The notes: generated by a model from the sequence alone, not told the origin. A DNA stretch of 64,000 nt from Flavihumibacter profundi (GCF_020076305.1 NZ_JAIQXE010000002.1:496001-560000); one strand, 5' to 3'. Shown: positions 35,463 to 44,328, counted from the stretch's first letter. Numbers and translations: made by a program.

Positions 35463-36059
35463 ATGAAAAAGATCAGGTTCAATTTGCTTACTGCACTTTT
35501 CATGGGATCTGTACTTATTGGTTTTATTGGTTGCACCAGTAAGGAGACCGGAAACTCAAAGGAAATGCAGGCTAAGGTAGATTCAATGCAAAACCTCCTG
35601 AAAGAAATGGCTAATGGAAGTCCGGCGCTTGAAAAAAACCTGACGACATTTGATACGCTTGACTTTGTAATATTCAGCGGACAGCAATGGGTACGTTTCC
35701 ATGAAAGTCATGCTGATGACATCATTGTGAACTGGCCCGACGGGCATCACACAAATGGCCTGCCCAGGCACGTGGAAGACCTGAAAACAATGTTTGTTTA
35801 TGCACCTGACACACGCATAAAAGTGCATCCTATCCGCTTTGGTAATAATACCGGCGAATGGACCTGCGTTACCGGCGTAATGGAAGGCACATTTACAAAA
35901 CCAATGCCTGTCGGTAATGGTAAATTCATCCAGCCAACCGGTAAATCATTTAAGTTGCCTATGTGTACCATTGGCCATTGGAAAAACGGCCTTATGATTG
36001 AAGAATCATTATTCTGGGATAACCAGACTTACATGACACAAATGGGTTTGGGGAAATAA
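35463..36059 (+). CDS. SnoaL/ester-cyclase-like lipoprotein
   Basis: A 198-residue protein whose N-terminus ends in the lipobox GFIGC (Cys24), so it is likely anchored to a membrane. The mature domain resembles the SnoaL-like polyketide cyclase fold (WVRFHESHADDIIVNWPDG, RHVEDLKTMFVYAPDTRIKV, MEGTFTKPMPVGNGK, HWKNGLMIEESLFWDN). Catalysis is not certain, since this fold also serves as a binding module. The ATG at 35463 is chosen because the signal sequence starts there. It is first of a plus-strand group with two YceI genes, 30 bases before the first. Confidence 0.8.
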   Translation: MKKIRFNLLTALFMGSVLIGFIGCTSKETGNSKEMQAKVDSMQNLLKEMANGSPALEKNLTTFDTLDFVIFSGQQWVRFHESHADDIIVNWPDGHHTNGLPRHVEDLKTMFVYAPDTRIKVHPIRFGNNTGEWTCVTGVMEGTFTKPMPVGNGKFIQPTGKSFKLPMCTIGHWKNGLMIEESLFWDNQTYMTQMGLGK

Positions 36060-36089
36060 TTCCTGCACCCGCCAAATAATCAAACAATC

Positions 36090-36668
36090 ATGAAGAAGCT
36101 ATTTTTTATTTCAGCAATTCTGGTTGCGGGCAATTTTTTATTTGGCCAAACGACATCGTGGAAGAATGATCCATGGCATTCCAAATTGACCTTTACAGTT
36201 ACACATAAAGGGTTCTCCACAATTTTTGGATTATTTCAAAAATTCGATGTATCAATTACATCATCAAAACAAGATTTCAGCGATGCCGTTTTTAACCTTT
36301 CAGTTGATGTAGCATCCATTAACACTGAAGTTAAAATGCGTGACGATGATTTGAGGAGTCCGAACTTTTTTGATGTTTCCAAATACCCTGTTATGACGTT
36401 TAAGTCAACTGCCATCCGTAACACAACCGGTATGAAGGACAGGTTCAGGATTACCGGAGACCTTACGATGCATGGCATAACAAAAACTGTTACGATGGAT
36501 TTGTGGTTCAGGGGAACACTGGAAGATGCTATGTCGAAAAAAACAAAGGCTGGGTTCCAGTTAACCGGTATGATCAGCAGGACCGACTTTAATGTTGGCC
36601 CGCCTGATCCTTTTGATATAAGTACAGATGTAATAATAAATGCAGACGGCGAATTTTTTAAACAATAA
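36090..36668 (+). CDS. YceI-family lipocalin-like protein, exported copy
   Basis: A 192-residue protein with a signal peptide (MKKLFFISAILVAGNFLFGQ). The YceI beta-barrel is shown by WHSKLTFTVTHKGFSTIFGLF, MRDDDLRSPNFFDVSKYPVM, GDLTMHGITKTVTMDLWFRG and ISRTDFNVG. Family members bind isoprenoid lipids such as ubiquinone precursors in the periplasm and are often induced by stress. A second, unexported YceI gene follows after 15 bases, so the pair probably arose by duplication and serves two compartments. Confidence 0.93.
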   Translation: MKKLFFISAILVAGNFLFGQTTSWKNDPWHSKLTFTVTHKGFSTIFGLFQKFDVSITSSKQDFSDAVFNLSVDVASINTEVKMRDDDLRSPNFFDVSKYPVMTFKSTAIRNTTGMKDRFRITGDLTMHGITKTVTMDLWFRGTLEDAMSKKTKAGFQLTGMISRTDFNVGPPDPFDISTDVIINADGEFFKQ

Positions 36669-36683
36669 CTTAAAAAGAATACA

Positions 36684-37238
36684 ATGGAAACAACAAGTAT
36701 AAACACAAAAACAAAATGGAACATTGATGAAGCCCACAGCGAAATTGGGTTTAAGGTAAAACACCTTATGTTTGCGAATGTGAGGGGCTCATTCAAGGAA
36801 TTCGAGGCTAGTATCTACACCACTGGCGAGGATTTTTTGACTGCTGAAATTGATTGCTGGGTAAACCCTGCATCAGTTGACACTGGTGATGAAAAAAGAG
36901 ATGGGCATTTAAAGAGTGCAGACTTTTTTGATGTGGAAAATTTCAAGGAAATAAATTTCACAGGCAACACCTATAAGGAAATTGATAAACAGGGCAATTA
37001 TGAATTGTATGGCGACCTTACTATTAAGGGCATCAGGAAACAGGTGAAATTGGCTGTTGAATTTGGTGGTGTCGTGAAGGATCCCTGGGGCAATAGCAAA
37101 GCAATTTTCACCATTAATGGAAAAATTAACCGGAAAGACTGGGGACTGAACTGGAATGCTGCCCTCGAAGCTGGTGGTGTCCTGGTAAGCGAAGAAGTTT
37201 GGATCAATTGTGAAGTACAATTGGCTAAGCAGGTATAA
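36684..37238 (+). CDS. YceI-family protein, cytoplasmic copy
   Basis: A 184-residue YceI protein without a signal peptide (METTSINTKTKWNIDEAHSE). The barrel signatures HSEIGFKVKHLMFANVRGSF, KRDGHLKSADFFDVENFKEI, YGDLTIKGIRKQVKLAVEFG and INRKDWGLNWN are clear. It should act in the cytoplasm, possibly binding a quinone or other hydrophobic cofactor. It lies between the exported YceI gene and the FMN reductase, with 16 bases to the latter. Confidence 0.93.
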   Translation: METTSINTKTKWNIDEAHSEIGFKVKHLMFANVRGSFKEFEASIYTTGEDFLTAEIDCWVNPASVDTGDEKRDGHLKSADFFDVENFKEINFTGNTYKEIDKQGNYELYGDLTIKGIRKQVKLAVEFGGVVKDPWGNSKAIFTINGKINRKDWGLNWNAALEAGGVLVSEEVWINCEVQLAKQV

Positions 37239-37254
37239 ATAAAAATTAAAATAA

Positions 37255-37923
37255 ATGCCCATAAACCAGCAACAAAAAAACATAAACCCGGGGCCGATAA
37301 GTTTCCTTGTTTTTTCGGCTTCACTAAGAAAAGACTCGCTCAATACCCGACTGGCAAAAATTGCTGCAGCTGTCATCGAAAAAAATGGTGGCAAAGTAGA
37401 CTTTGCAAACATGAGTGAATTCGATTGCCCCTCCTTCAACCAGGATCTTGAAATCAATGATTTCCACCCGGCAGGAGCAGTTGAATTCCGTAAGCGGCTG
37501 TTAGCGAATGACGCTTTTATTATAGCCTCCCCTGAATTTAACGGCGCCATGCCCGGGTTCCTGAAAAATACGATTGACTGGGTGTCAAGGTATCGTCCTC
37601 AACCTTTCAACGAGCAGCATGCTTTGCTGATGTCGGCTTCCCCTTCAATGGCAGGTGGCAACCGGGCGCTATGGACTTTGCGTATGCCGCTGGAACACTT
37701 GGGTACAAATGTTTTCCCGAATATGTTCTCCCTGGCCATAGCCCATAAAGCATTTACACCTGAGGGCAATATTGCTGATGCAACTCTGGCTAAACGCTTT
37801 GAAGATAACATTGTGGCATTCATGAACCTTGTTGAAGCTGCAAAGCATTACCCTTGTATTAAAAAGGCCTGGGTGGAATTTTTAGGAGAGGTGCCCGATC
37901 CTGTTACAGAACGTGTGGAGTAA
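37255..37923 (+). CDS. NADPH-dependent FMN reductase family protein
   Basis: A 222-residue flavodoxin-like protein. The phosphate-binding start FLVFSASLRKDSLNTRLAKI, the IIASPEFNGAMPGFLKNTID motif and MSASPSMAGGNRALWTLR are typical of chromate/quinone/azo reductases of this superfamily. It probably reduces quinones or electrophiles using NAD(P)H. Position after the YceI pair and before the OsmC-Fe-S protein suggests a shared role in redox or electrophile stress; that is inference. Confidence 0.9.
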   Translation: MPINQQQKNINPGPISFLVFSASLRKDSLNTRLAKIAAAVIEKNGGKVDFANMSEFDCPSFNQDLEINDFHPAGAVEFRKRLLANDAFIIASPEFNGAMPGFLKNTIDWVSRYRPQPFNEQHALLMSASPSMAGGNRALWTLRMPLEHLGTNVFPNMFSLAIAHKAFTPEGNIADATLAKRFEDNIVAFMNLVEAAKHYPCIKKAWVEFLGEVPDPVTERVE

Positions 37924-38008
37924 GTAAAAAAATCATGTCAAACGGATTGTCCTGTAAGATGCAATTATTCACAGCAGGCATGGGTTTCAGGGATCAGGGC
38001 TTAGTCAT

Positions 38009-38116
38009 ATGGAAATTGTTTCCATCCCGCAGGAAACTGACCTCGCCATCGAAAGGAAAATTTCTATTATAACCAATTCAATGGATGGGCAACCTTATGG
38101 ATGGAACTGCCAATGA
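38009..38116 (+). CDS. Possible 35-residue ORF directly before the OsmC gene
   Basis: A short frame starting MEIVSIPQETDLAIERK and ending in GWNCQ stops at TGA immediately followed by the ATG of the OsmC gene (TGAATG). Its composition is protein-like, but it matches no family I know. It could be a small protein, the remnant of a deleted gene or chance. Confidence 0.25.
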   Translation: MEIVSIPQETDLAIERKISIITNSMDGQPYGWNCQ

Positions 38117-38776
38117 ATGAATAAAATCAAAACGATGCAATACAAGTTGGAACAACCGGTCCACCTGTCAACAGGAACTGAAAAATACCAGGTTACAGTT
38201 GAATGGCGGAACGGGAAATTCATTGCCGATGAACCTGAAGTTGCTGGCGGAAAAGATACTGGTCCCGATCCTTATACCTTATTGCTTTCATCTCTTGCTT
38301 CCTGCATCCTGGTGACCCTGCGTATGTATATTGATCGGAAGGAATGGACAATCCCACAGATTGCTGTAGATACAAATTTGTACGCTGAAAAAATCGGGGA
38401 AAAGACAGTCACCATTATCGATTGTGATATACGTTTCCCGGGTACTGTTGAAGAAGAACAAAAGACCCGGTTACTCGAAATTGCAAAGAAGTGCCCCATC
38501 TCAAAAATTTTAGAGAACGATATCAAGGTCCGGACATTCCTGTTCAGGGAAGGCGAATCAGCAAAAAAGGTTAATTACGCCAATGATGAAATCACTGTTG
38601 TGTGGAAGCCCGAACTATGCCAGCATTCTACAAGGTGCTGGACGCAACTACCTGAAGTATTTGATTACAAAAAAAGACACTGGATAAACCCCGACGGGGC
38701 TTCTTCGGAAAAAATCATTGAACAGGTAAATAAATGCCCAAGTGGTGCTTTGTCATTTTTTTACAATAAAGAATAA
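38117..38776 (+). CDS. OsmC-family protein fused to a divergent 4Fe-4S mono-cluster domain
   Basis: A 219-residue fusion. Residues about 1-140 form an OsmC/Ohr-like domain (VTVEWRNGKFIADEP, GPDPYTLLLSSLASCILVTL with one Cys, CPISKILENDI with the second). Residues about 150-219 are a Fer4_19 domain with likely ligands Cys, His and Cys in ELCQHSTRCW and the last Cys in KCPSGALSFF. OsmC proteins reduce organic peroxides through a Cys pair, and the cluster may supply or sense electrons. Start may also be the ATG at 38135. It is the last gene of the redox group. Confidence 0.88.
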   Translation: MNKIKTMQYKLEQPVHLSTGTEKYQVTVEWRNGKFIADEPEVAGGKDTGPDPYTLLLSSLASCILVTLRMYIDRKEWTIPQIAVDTNLYAEKIGEKTVTIIDCDIRFPGTVEEEQKTRLLEIAKKCPISKILENDIKVRTFLFREGESAKKVNYANDEITVVWKPELCQHSTRCWTQLPEVFDYKKRHWINPDGASSEKIIEQVNKCPSGALSFFYNKE

Positions 38777-38929
38777 TGAACTTAGGGATAACCAGCCAAA
38801 CCTGCCTGCCACAGTTTCCAATACCAATATCATAATATCTGCACCACCCTTCCCCCAAATCGTTGTAAATTGCATCCTTGACCCGGGGCCCGCCAAACCG
38901 GACCCAAACTCCCCGGTCAACTGAATTTG

Positions 38930-41275
38930 ATGACGCAAGATTACCTGAAAGGACTCAATGAACAGCAACGGGAAGCTGTGCTGCATGTGAAAGGGCCGTT
39001 AATGATTGTGGCGGGTGCAGGAAGTGGAAAAACAAAGGTACTTACTACCAGGATTGCCCACCTGATGGCCTGCCATAAGGTTGACGCCTTCCAGATTTTG
39101 GCCCTCACTTTTACCAATAAGGCCGCTAAGGAAATGAAGGAAAGGATTGAGAAGATTCTGGGCAATTCCGATGCCCGTAACCTCTATGTGGGTACTTTCC
39201 ACTCCGTTTTTGCAAGGATCCTGCGTAGCGAAGCCCACCGCCTGGGTTACCCCAACTCTTTCACGATCTATGATACCGACGATGCCAAAAGCGTGGTTAA
39301 AACAGTTATCAACGAATTGAACCTCGACGATAAACTCTACAAACCCAATATCGTCTATAACCGGATCTCCAGTGCTAAAAACGCATTGGTCGGCCCGGCG
39401 GAATATGCGCAGGACTATTACATCCAGCAGGAAGACAGCCGCTCTAATCGTCCGGCTATCGCACAGATTTATGATGCCTATGCCAAGCGTTGTTTCAAGA
39501 ACGGGGCAATGGACTTTGACGACCTGCTGATCAAAATGTATGACCTGCTGAAATATTTCCCCGAATCACTGCATAAGTACCAGCATAAATTCAAATACAT
39601 ACTCATTGATGAGTACCAGGATACCAACCCGGCCCAGTATGAGATCATCAAACTGCTTGGTGCCGCACATGAAAATGTTTGCGTTGTGGGTGATGATGCC
39701 CAAAGTATTTATTCCTTCCGCGGGGCTACTATCCAGAATATCCTGCAGTTCCAGAAAGATTATGATGATGTGAAAGTGATAAAACTGGAACAGAATTACC
39801 GCAGCACCCGGCATATATTGAATGTTGCCAACGAAGTCATTTCGAATAATAAAAACCAGATCCCCAAGGAACTGTGGACGGAAAATGCCGAGGGTGATAA
39901 GATAATGCTGGTTCGTACCATGAGTGACAACGAAGAGGGGAAGTTTGTAGCTGATACCATACAGGAGCAAAAACTACGGAACCATTTCAGTAACCGCGAC
40001 TTTGCGATCCTTTACCGCACAAATGCACAAAGCCGGGCATTTGAAGAAAGCCTGCGGCGCATGGGCATTGCATATACCATGTACGGTGGCGTTAGTTTCT
40101 ATGCCCGCAAAGAGATCAAGGATATGGTGGCCTACCTGCGGGTTATTGTGAACACCCGCGATGAAGAGGCACTCAAACGTATCATCAATTATCCCGTTCG
40201 TGGTATAGGAAAGACCACCATCGACAAACTGATGCTGATCGCCAATACCAACAATATCACTATGTGGGAAGTGCTGGAAAACGCGGCACAGGCAGGTTTT
40301 AAGGCAGGCACCCTGGAAGCCATCGAGAACTTTGTTACGATGATCAAAAGCAGCCAGAGCATGCTGCAAACGAAGAACGCTTATGAAGTGGCCTTCCATA
40401 TTGGTAAACAGGCCAGTATCGTCAGGGAACTTTTTAACGATAAAACGACCGAAGGACTGCAGCGCTATGAGAACGTGCAGGAATTGTTGAACTCCATCAA
40501 GGAATTCACCGAAACGCCAAGTAACGACGATGGCGAAGTGGGCGATAAAGGGCTTGGTGCATATCTGCAGCAAATCACGCTGCTTACCGATGCTGATGAA
40601 AAAGATCCCCATGCAGATACAGTGAAATTGATGACCATACATGCAGCTAAAGGCCTGGAATTCCCGGTAGTGTTTGCTGCCGGACTGGAAGAAATGCTTT
40701 TTCCCAATGCAATGAGCATCAATACCCGCGAAGAGCTGGAAGAAGAGCGAAGGCTTTTTTATGTAGTAATTACCCGGGCAAAAACAAAACTCTGGATTAC
40801 CTATGCCAATACACGGTATAAATTCGGGCAACTGCAGCAGAATGAACCGAGCCGTTTTATAGAAGAAATACCCCAGCAATATTTAGACCGGAGTTTTGCC
40901 GGCGGTGGTATCCGGAACCAGGGTGCCGGTTATACCCAGGGCAGCGCCTTCGACCGCATGCGTGGTGCGGGTTCAGGGGAACAGGCGGAAAGGATGTACG
41001 GTCCGCCTCCTTCCAAAAGGAAAGATACTGTGCCTTCGTATGTCCCGCCAAAATCCGCCCCAAAAGTGGTGGAGCATAAACCTGCAGCAGATTTTGTACC
41101 CAGTGATACCAGTAACCTGCAGGCCGGGCAGAAAGTGGAACACCAGAAATTCGGTTATGGGACCGTTAGTAAAATGGAGGGGAGTTCACATAATCCTGTT
41201 GCTACGGTTCTTTTTGATTTAAACGGGGAAAAGAAAATCATGTTAAATTATGCCAAACTTAGAATTGTAGGGTGA
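38930..41275 (+). CDS. UvrD/PcrA-family ATP-dependent DNA helicase
   Basis: A 781-residue superfamily I 3'-5' helicase. Motifs seen are the Q motif region LNEQQREAVLH, Walker A AGAGSGKTKVLTTRIA, Ia ALTFTNKAAKEM, motif II LIDEYQDTNPAQYE, III VGDDAQSIYSFRGA, IV LEQNYRST, V TIHAAKGLEF and VI EERRLFYVVITRAK. The C-terminal region after about 670 is Gly/Pro-rich and ends in a Tudor-like PcrA tail (QKVEHQKFGYGTVSKMEG). It acts in repair and removal of proteins from DNA. TTG at 38927 is a less likely start than the ATG at 38930. Confidence 0.95.
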   Translation: MTQDYLKGLNEQQREAVLHVKGPLMIVAGAGSGKTKVLTTRIAHLMACHKVDAFQILALTFTNKAAKEMKERIEKILGNSDARNLYVGTFHSVFARILRSEAHRLGYPNSFTIYDTDDAKSVVKTVINELNLDDKLYKPNIVYNRISSAKNALVGPAEYAQDYYIQQEDSRSNRPAIAQIYDAYAKRCFKNGAMDFDDLLIKMYDLLKYFPESLHKYQHKFKYILIDEYQDTNPAQYEIIKLLGAAHENVCVVGDDAQSIYSFRGATIQNILQFQKDYDDVKVIKLEQNYRSTRHILNVANEVISNNKNQIPKELWTENAEGDKIMLVRTMSDNEEGKFVADTIQEQKLRNHFSNRDFAILYRTNAQSRAFEESLRRMGIAYTMYGGVSFYARKEIKDMVAYLRVIVNTRDEEALKRIINYPVRGIGKTTIDKLMLIANTNNITMWEVLENAAQAGFKAGTLEAIENFVTMIKSSQSMLQTKNAYEVAFHIGKQASIVRELFNDKTTEGLQRYENVQELLNSIKEFTETPSNDDGEVGDKGLGAYLQQITLLTDADEKDPHADTVKLMTIHAAKGLEFPVVFAAGLEEMLFPNAMSINTREELEEERRLFYVVITRAKTKLWITYANTRYKFGQLQQNEPSRFIEEIPQQYLDRSFAGGGIRNQGAGYTQGSAFDRMRGAGSGEQAERMYGPPPSKRKDTVPSYVPPKSAPKVVEHKPAADFVPSDTSNLQAGQKVEHQKFGYGTVSKMEGSSHNPVATVLFDLNGEKKIMLNYAKLRIVG

Positions 41276-41307
41276 TTTCGAAAATGAAATATTAATTTTA
41301 CAAATAC

Positions 41308-41323
41308 TTTAACCGCGGTTAAA
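41308..41323. promoter_or_regulatory. Perfect 16-bp palindrome TTTAACCGCGGTTAAA
   Basis: A perfect twofold palindrome that ends 18 bases before the ATG at 41342, overlapping the sequence TACTTTAA (41305-41312) that resembles a -7 box. It has the size and symmetry of an operator for a dimeric regulator. Confidence 0.55.
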
Positions 41324-41341
41324 TCAAAAATTGAAATTTCA

Positions 41342-41794
41342 ATGGGGCAGAGAATCTTGTTGTTGCTGTTTGTAGTTTCAGGCTTTTTAGTAGCGCCTGG
41401 CGCACAGGCTCAGTACAAAGCGGATTCGGCGAAAATTGTTACCCTGCTTGAAGAAGATTACAAAACCCTGGCTAATTACGATACAATTAAGCATCGGCTG
41501 AATTGCACCTACGATTACCAGCTTGTTGAAGAAGGCGAAGTGTGGAATATCGATAAAGAGATCGATTATATTTCAAAAATTGCCCTTTCAAAAGCCAGCC
41601 GTACCAATGAATTCTTCATCCGCTCCGTAAAGATAAGCGGCTCAACAGCCTACGCGGTTTATGACCTGAGATCCACTATTACCGAAGAAGGCAATGCAAA
41701 AAAATACCGATGGCTGGAATCAGCAATTTTCAGGAAGGTAGGCAACCGCTGGAGGATTGCACTCATCCACTCTACCCGCGTCGAACGGTTGTAA
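41342..41794 (+). CDS. Secreted NTF2/DUF4440-like protein
   Basis: A 150-residue exported protein with a signal peptide ending GAQAQ. The mature part matches the DUF4440/NTF2-like fold: helical LLEEDYKTLANYDTIKHRLN followed by strands ending in WLESAIFRKVGNRWRIALIH. Such domains are usually small-molecule binding or catalytic pockets of unknown ligand. It is preceded by a perfect palindrome and followed after 20 bases by the large dyad-containing protein, with which it probably forms an operon. Confidence 0.85.
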   Translation: MGQRILLLLFVVSGFLVAPGAQAQYKADSAKIVTLLEEDYKTLANYDTIKHRLNCTYDYQLVEEGEVWNIDKEIDYISKIALSKASRTNEFFIRSVKISGSTAYAVYDLRSTITEEGNAKKYRWLESAIFRKVGNRWRIALIHSTRVERL

Positions 41795-41814
41795 ATCCTG
41801 ATACTATTTTTTCC

Positions 41815-43968
41815 ATGTACAGAGCCATTTACAGTTTGATTATAATTTTATACTGTAATACAAACACGGTAAATGCCCAGTCGACTTTAGGTGAAGCCAA
41901 TGCATCATTAGACGCCGCACAGGTAAAATTTTTAAGCTTCCTGGACAATTTTCATGGAGACAAGGGCATACGTTCGATGATGGTAGATTTTTGCAATAAC
42001 CAGGTCGATAGCCTCCAGGCCGCATTTAATGCAATAGAACCTGCAGGCAGGGAAGAGAAAATAAAAAGCATCAATACGGTAAAGTTTTTTATACAGGCAC
42101 TCAGGACAACTTTGGAGCGCCATAAATTGGAATTGTATGATGTACCTGATGCCTTGCAAAAGTTCCCTTTGATTGCTGATGCTATTGTACACAAAACGCC
42201 TTACCGGGAGTATGTCCTGGGATTCGGGGGCCGCCGCACACAACTCATGGCAGATGCATTCCGGCAATACCCTGAAGGAAAGATACTTCAATATGCTGCT
42301 GACGTCCGCAGGCTGTCGGTTAATCCCGACAATATTCTACCCTTGTTAGAACGCCAGCCCGAATTCCCTTTTATCGATACTGCCATTTTATATGTTGCTG
42401 AGCATTCCCCCATGAGTATAGTGGATTATGTGTCAACGAAAAATAACAGGATTACCGACACGATTAAGCACCTTAATCATCCTTTGCTCAACCAGCTTTT
42501 ATTGTTATCGGGTAACAGGAATGCAACAGAGATAGCCCCGCTTGCCGGGGAAATGGCGCTTGGGAAATATACTGCAGAAGACATTCAAAAAATCAGGAGT
42601 TCAGATGTAAAAGGTTATTACCAGTTATTGGTAAATACCATCCAGTCTAACCGGTCAATATTGCTGGCTGGGGGTCCTGCCGGCATGCAACCTGCACTCA
42701 GGGCAGCTTTGAAAGAAAAAGCCATTGCCTTTTATGTGCAGCCGGTAAATGAATTGCACGAATCAAAAGACCCGGTGCGATTTGCCAGCCTTAGGCCACT
42801 CAGGGTAATTGATCTGTATTACCTGGTAATCAGCGGTGAGGAAGAATTGTATACCTCCAGTTTCCTGGGTATATATAAGCGCATCATGCAGGCAATTCCT
42901 GCAGGTAGTTCAGATAGTTTATTAACAATGGTGCAATATGACCAGTTCAGGAAATTTATCCGGGTGTGCTCGCACTATAATGTACTTACGGACTTCCTGA
43001 ACCACATGCCGGAATTGTCAAGGGTTACTTTGTTGAAACAGTTTATTACCGGCATTGAAGGGAATACAGAAAGCGGCCTTGAAGATGCCATGGATGTTGC
43101 CGATGCTTTTGCAGGCCTGTCGGTAGACCCGCAATACAGCGGCATTGTTGAACAACTGCTGAAGGATAACCGGGTAAGGTGTGAACTGGACAAAAACTAT
43201 TATGGTATCCGGCTTTATGGAATTTTATTGGATGTATTCAATATGGCACATGACCCAAATGAGCAAAAAGTGATTTTCAGCAAACTAGGGAATTACGAAT
43301 TGCTTCCGGTTGAAGCTGTAAGGGATAAAAAAGGGGTCATCAATCAACTGGTTATCTTTTATGGGGATAAGGATGGTATGACCTCTTTCCAGAATTTCCT
43401 TGCCCTGTTTAAAGATGCAAAGACCTGGCAGGTTGCTGCCAAACCGCAATGGATAGAAATCAATTCCATTTCTGGTTCCCAGCCAATAAAAATCTTTGCA
43501 AACAGGCCTTTGAGCCATGAAGACCACCTCGATGAGGAAGCCCAGCTGGCAATGCTCCAATATATGAAGGAGACAGAAGCAGAAGCCGGAATTATTATTC
43601 ACCGCGGACATAGTTACCATTTGGCTTCAACTCTGAATTACCTGCAGCCCAATATGAAACTGGCTATACTTGGGTCTTGCGGCGGATACAAAAATATCCT
43701 TACAGTTGCCGAAAAAAGCCCGGCGGCACAGGTAGTAGCAACAAAGCAGGTCGGTTCAAAGCTAATTAACGACCCGATGATCCTTATGGTGAATGATTAC
43801 CTGCTACATTCCAGGGATATTTACTGGCCGGATGCATGGACGAAAATGGGTGCCAGATTTGCTTCATCTAACTTTACGCATGACCTTTTTGCAGAATATG
43901 TACCGCCATACCGGAACCTGGGCCTGTTTGTTATAAGGCTGTATAATTATGATGAAGCAAGTTTCTGA
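41815..43968 (+). CDS. Secreted helical protein with a C-terminal clan-CD-protease-like His/Cys pair
   Basis: A 717-residue protein with a signal peptide (MYRAIYSLIIILYCNTNTVN, cleaved near NAQ). Residues about 25-480 are mainly helical and of no known family. Near the C-terminus a hydrophobic strand leads to IIIHRGHSYH (His596/His599) and a second strand to LAILGSCGGY (Cys622), then VVATKQVGSKLINDP. Strand-H-G/strand-C layout is that of clan CD peptidases (caspase, gingipain, separase, CHAT). The 23-residue His-Cys spacing is short, near that of separases as I recall it. The ATG at 41815 is chosen for the signal peptide. Protease activity is inference. Confidence 0.7.
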   Translation: MYRAIYSLIIILYCNTNTVNAQSTLGEANASLDAAQVKFLSFLDNFHGDKGIRSMMVDFCNNQVDSLQAAFNAIEPAGREEKIKSINTVKFFIQALRTTLERHKLELYDVPDALQKFPLIADAIVHKTPYREYVLGFGGRRTQLMADAFRQYPEGKILQYAADVRRLSVNPDNILPLLERQPEFPFIDTAILYVAEHSPMSIVDYVSTKNNRITDTIKHLNHPLLNQLLLLSGNRNATEIAPLAGEMALGKYTAEDIQKIRSSDVKGYYQLLVNTIQSNRSILLAGGPAGMQPALRAALKEKAIAFYVQPVNELHESKDPVRFASLRPLRVIDLYYLVISGEEELYTSSFLGIYKRIMQAIPAGSSDSLLTMVQYDQFRKFIRVCSHYNVLTDFLNHMPELSRVTLLKQFITGIEGNTESGLEDAMDVADAFAGLSVDPQYSGIVEQLLKDNRVRCELDKNYYGIRLYGILLDVFNMAHDPNEQKVIFSKLGNYELLPVEAVRDKKGVINQLVIFYGDKDGMTSFQNFLALFKDAKTWQVAAKPQWIEINSISGSQPIKIFANRPLSHEDHLDEEAQLAMLQYMKETEAEAGIIIHRGHSYHLASTLNYLQPNMKLAILGSCGGYKNILTVAEKSPAAQVVATKQVGSKLINDPMILMVNDYLLHSRDIYWPDAWTKMGARFASSNFTHDLFAEYVPPYRNLGLFVIRLYNYDEASF

Positions 43969-43977
43969 CTTGTATTC

Positions 43978-44328
43978 TTAAAGCGCGTTTTTAAGCGCTT
44001 CAATGCTTGCCTTTGTATTTCCGATAAATATCTGGTTACCTGCTATAGCAACAGGTCTTTTTAGGAAGGTATATTCTGATAAGATCAATTGCAGGTAATC
44101 TTTTTCAGTTAGGTCTTTTTCCGCTAACCCCATTGTCCGGTACTTAACAGCTTTCCTGCTGAAAAGGGCTTCGTAGCTGCCTGCAAGTTCTTTCATTTCA
44201 TCCAATTGCTGAGGAGTAACCGGATTGGATTTTATGTCCTGCAATTCAATTTTCTTTTTCGTGGCATCAATTTCCTTCAAAATTTTCCGGCAAGTGTCGC
44301 AGGTGGAAAGGTGGTATATCTTTTTCAT
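43978..44328 (-). CDS. ArsC/Spx-family thioredoxin-fold protein
   Basis: A 116-residue protein with the redox motif CDTCRK near the N-terminus (IYHLSTCDTCRKILKEI) and the family segments TPQQLDEMKELAGSYEALF, LTEKDYLQLI and FLKRPVAIAGNQIFIG. These match arsenate reductase-like ArsC and the related Spx/YffB proteins. The resistance Arg of true ArsC appears in LKRP, but the substrate is uncertain because many such genes in Bacteroidota lack arsenic context, as here. It stands alone between convergent and divergent neighbours. Confidence 0.85.
   Translation of the reverse strand: MKKIYHLSTCDTCRKILKEIDATKKKIELQDIKSNPVTPQQLDEMKELAGSYEALFSRKAVKYRTMGLAEKDLTEKDYLQLILSEYTFLKRPVAIAGNQIFIGNTKASIEALKNAL

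Noticed and set aside
39974-40879. 301-codon minus-strand frame opposite uvrD
   Set aside because: Out-of-frame shadow of a well-conserved helicase with no recognisable domain.
41710-41814. 35-codon upstream extension of the dyad protein
   Set aside because: It overlaps the NTF2-like gene and hides the signal peptide; ATG 41815 starts directly with one.
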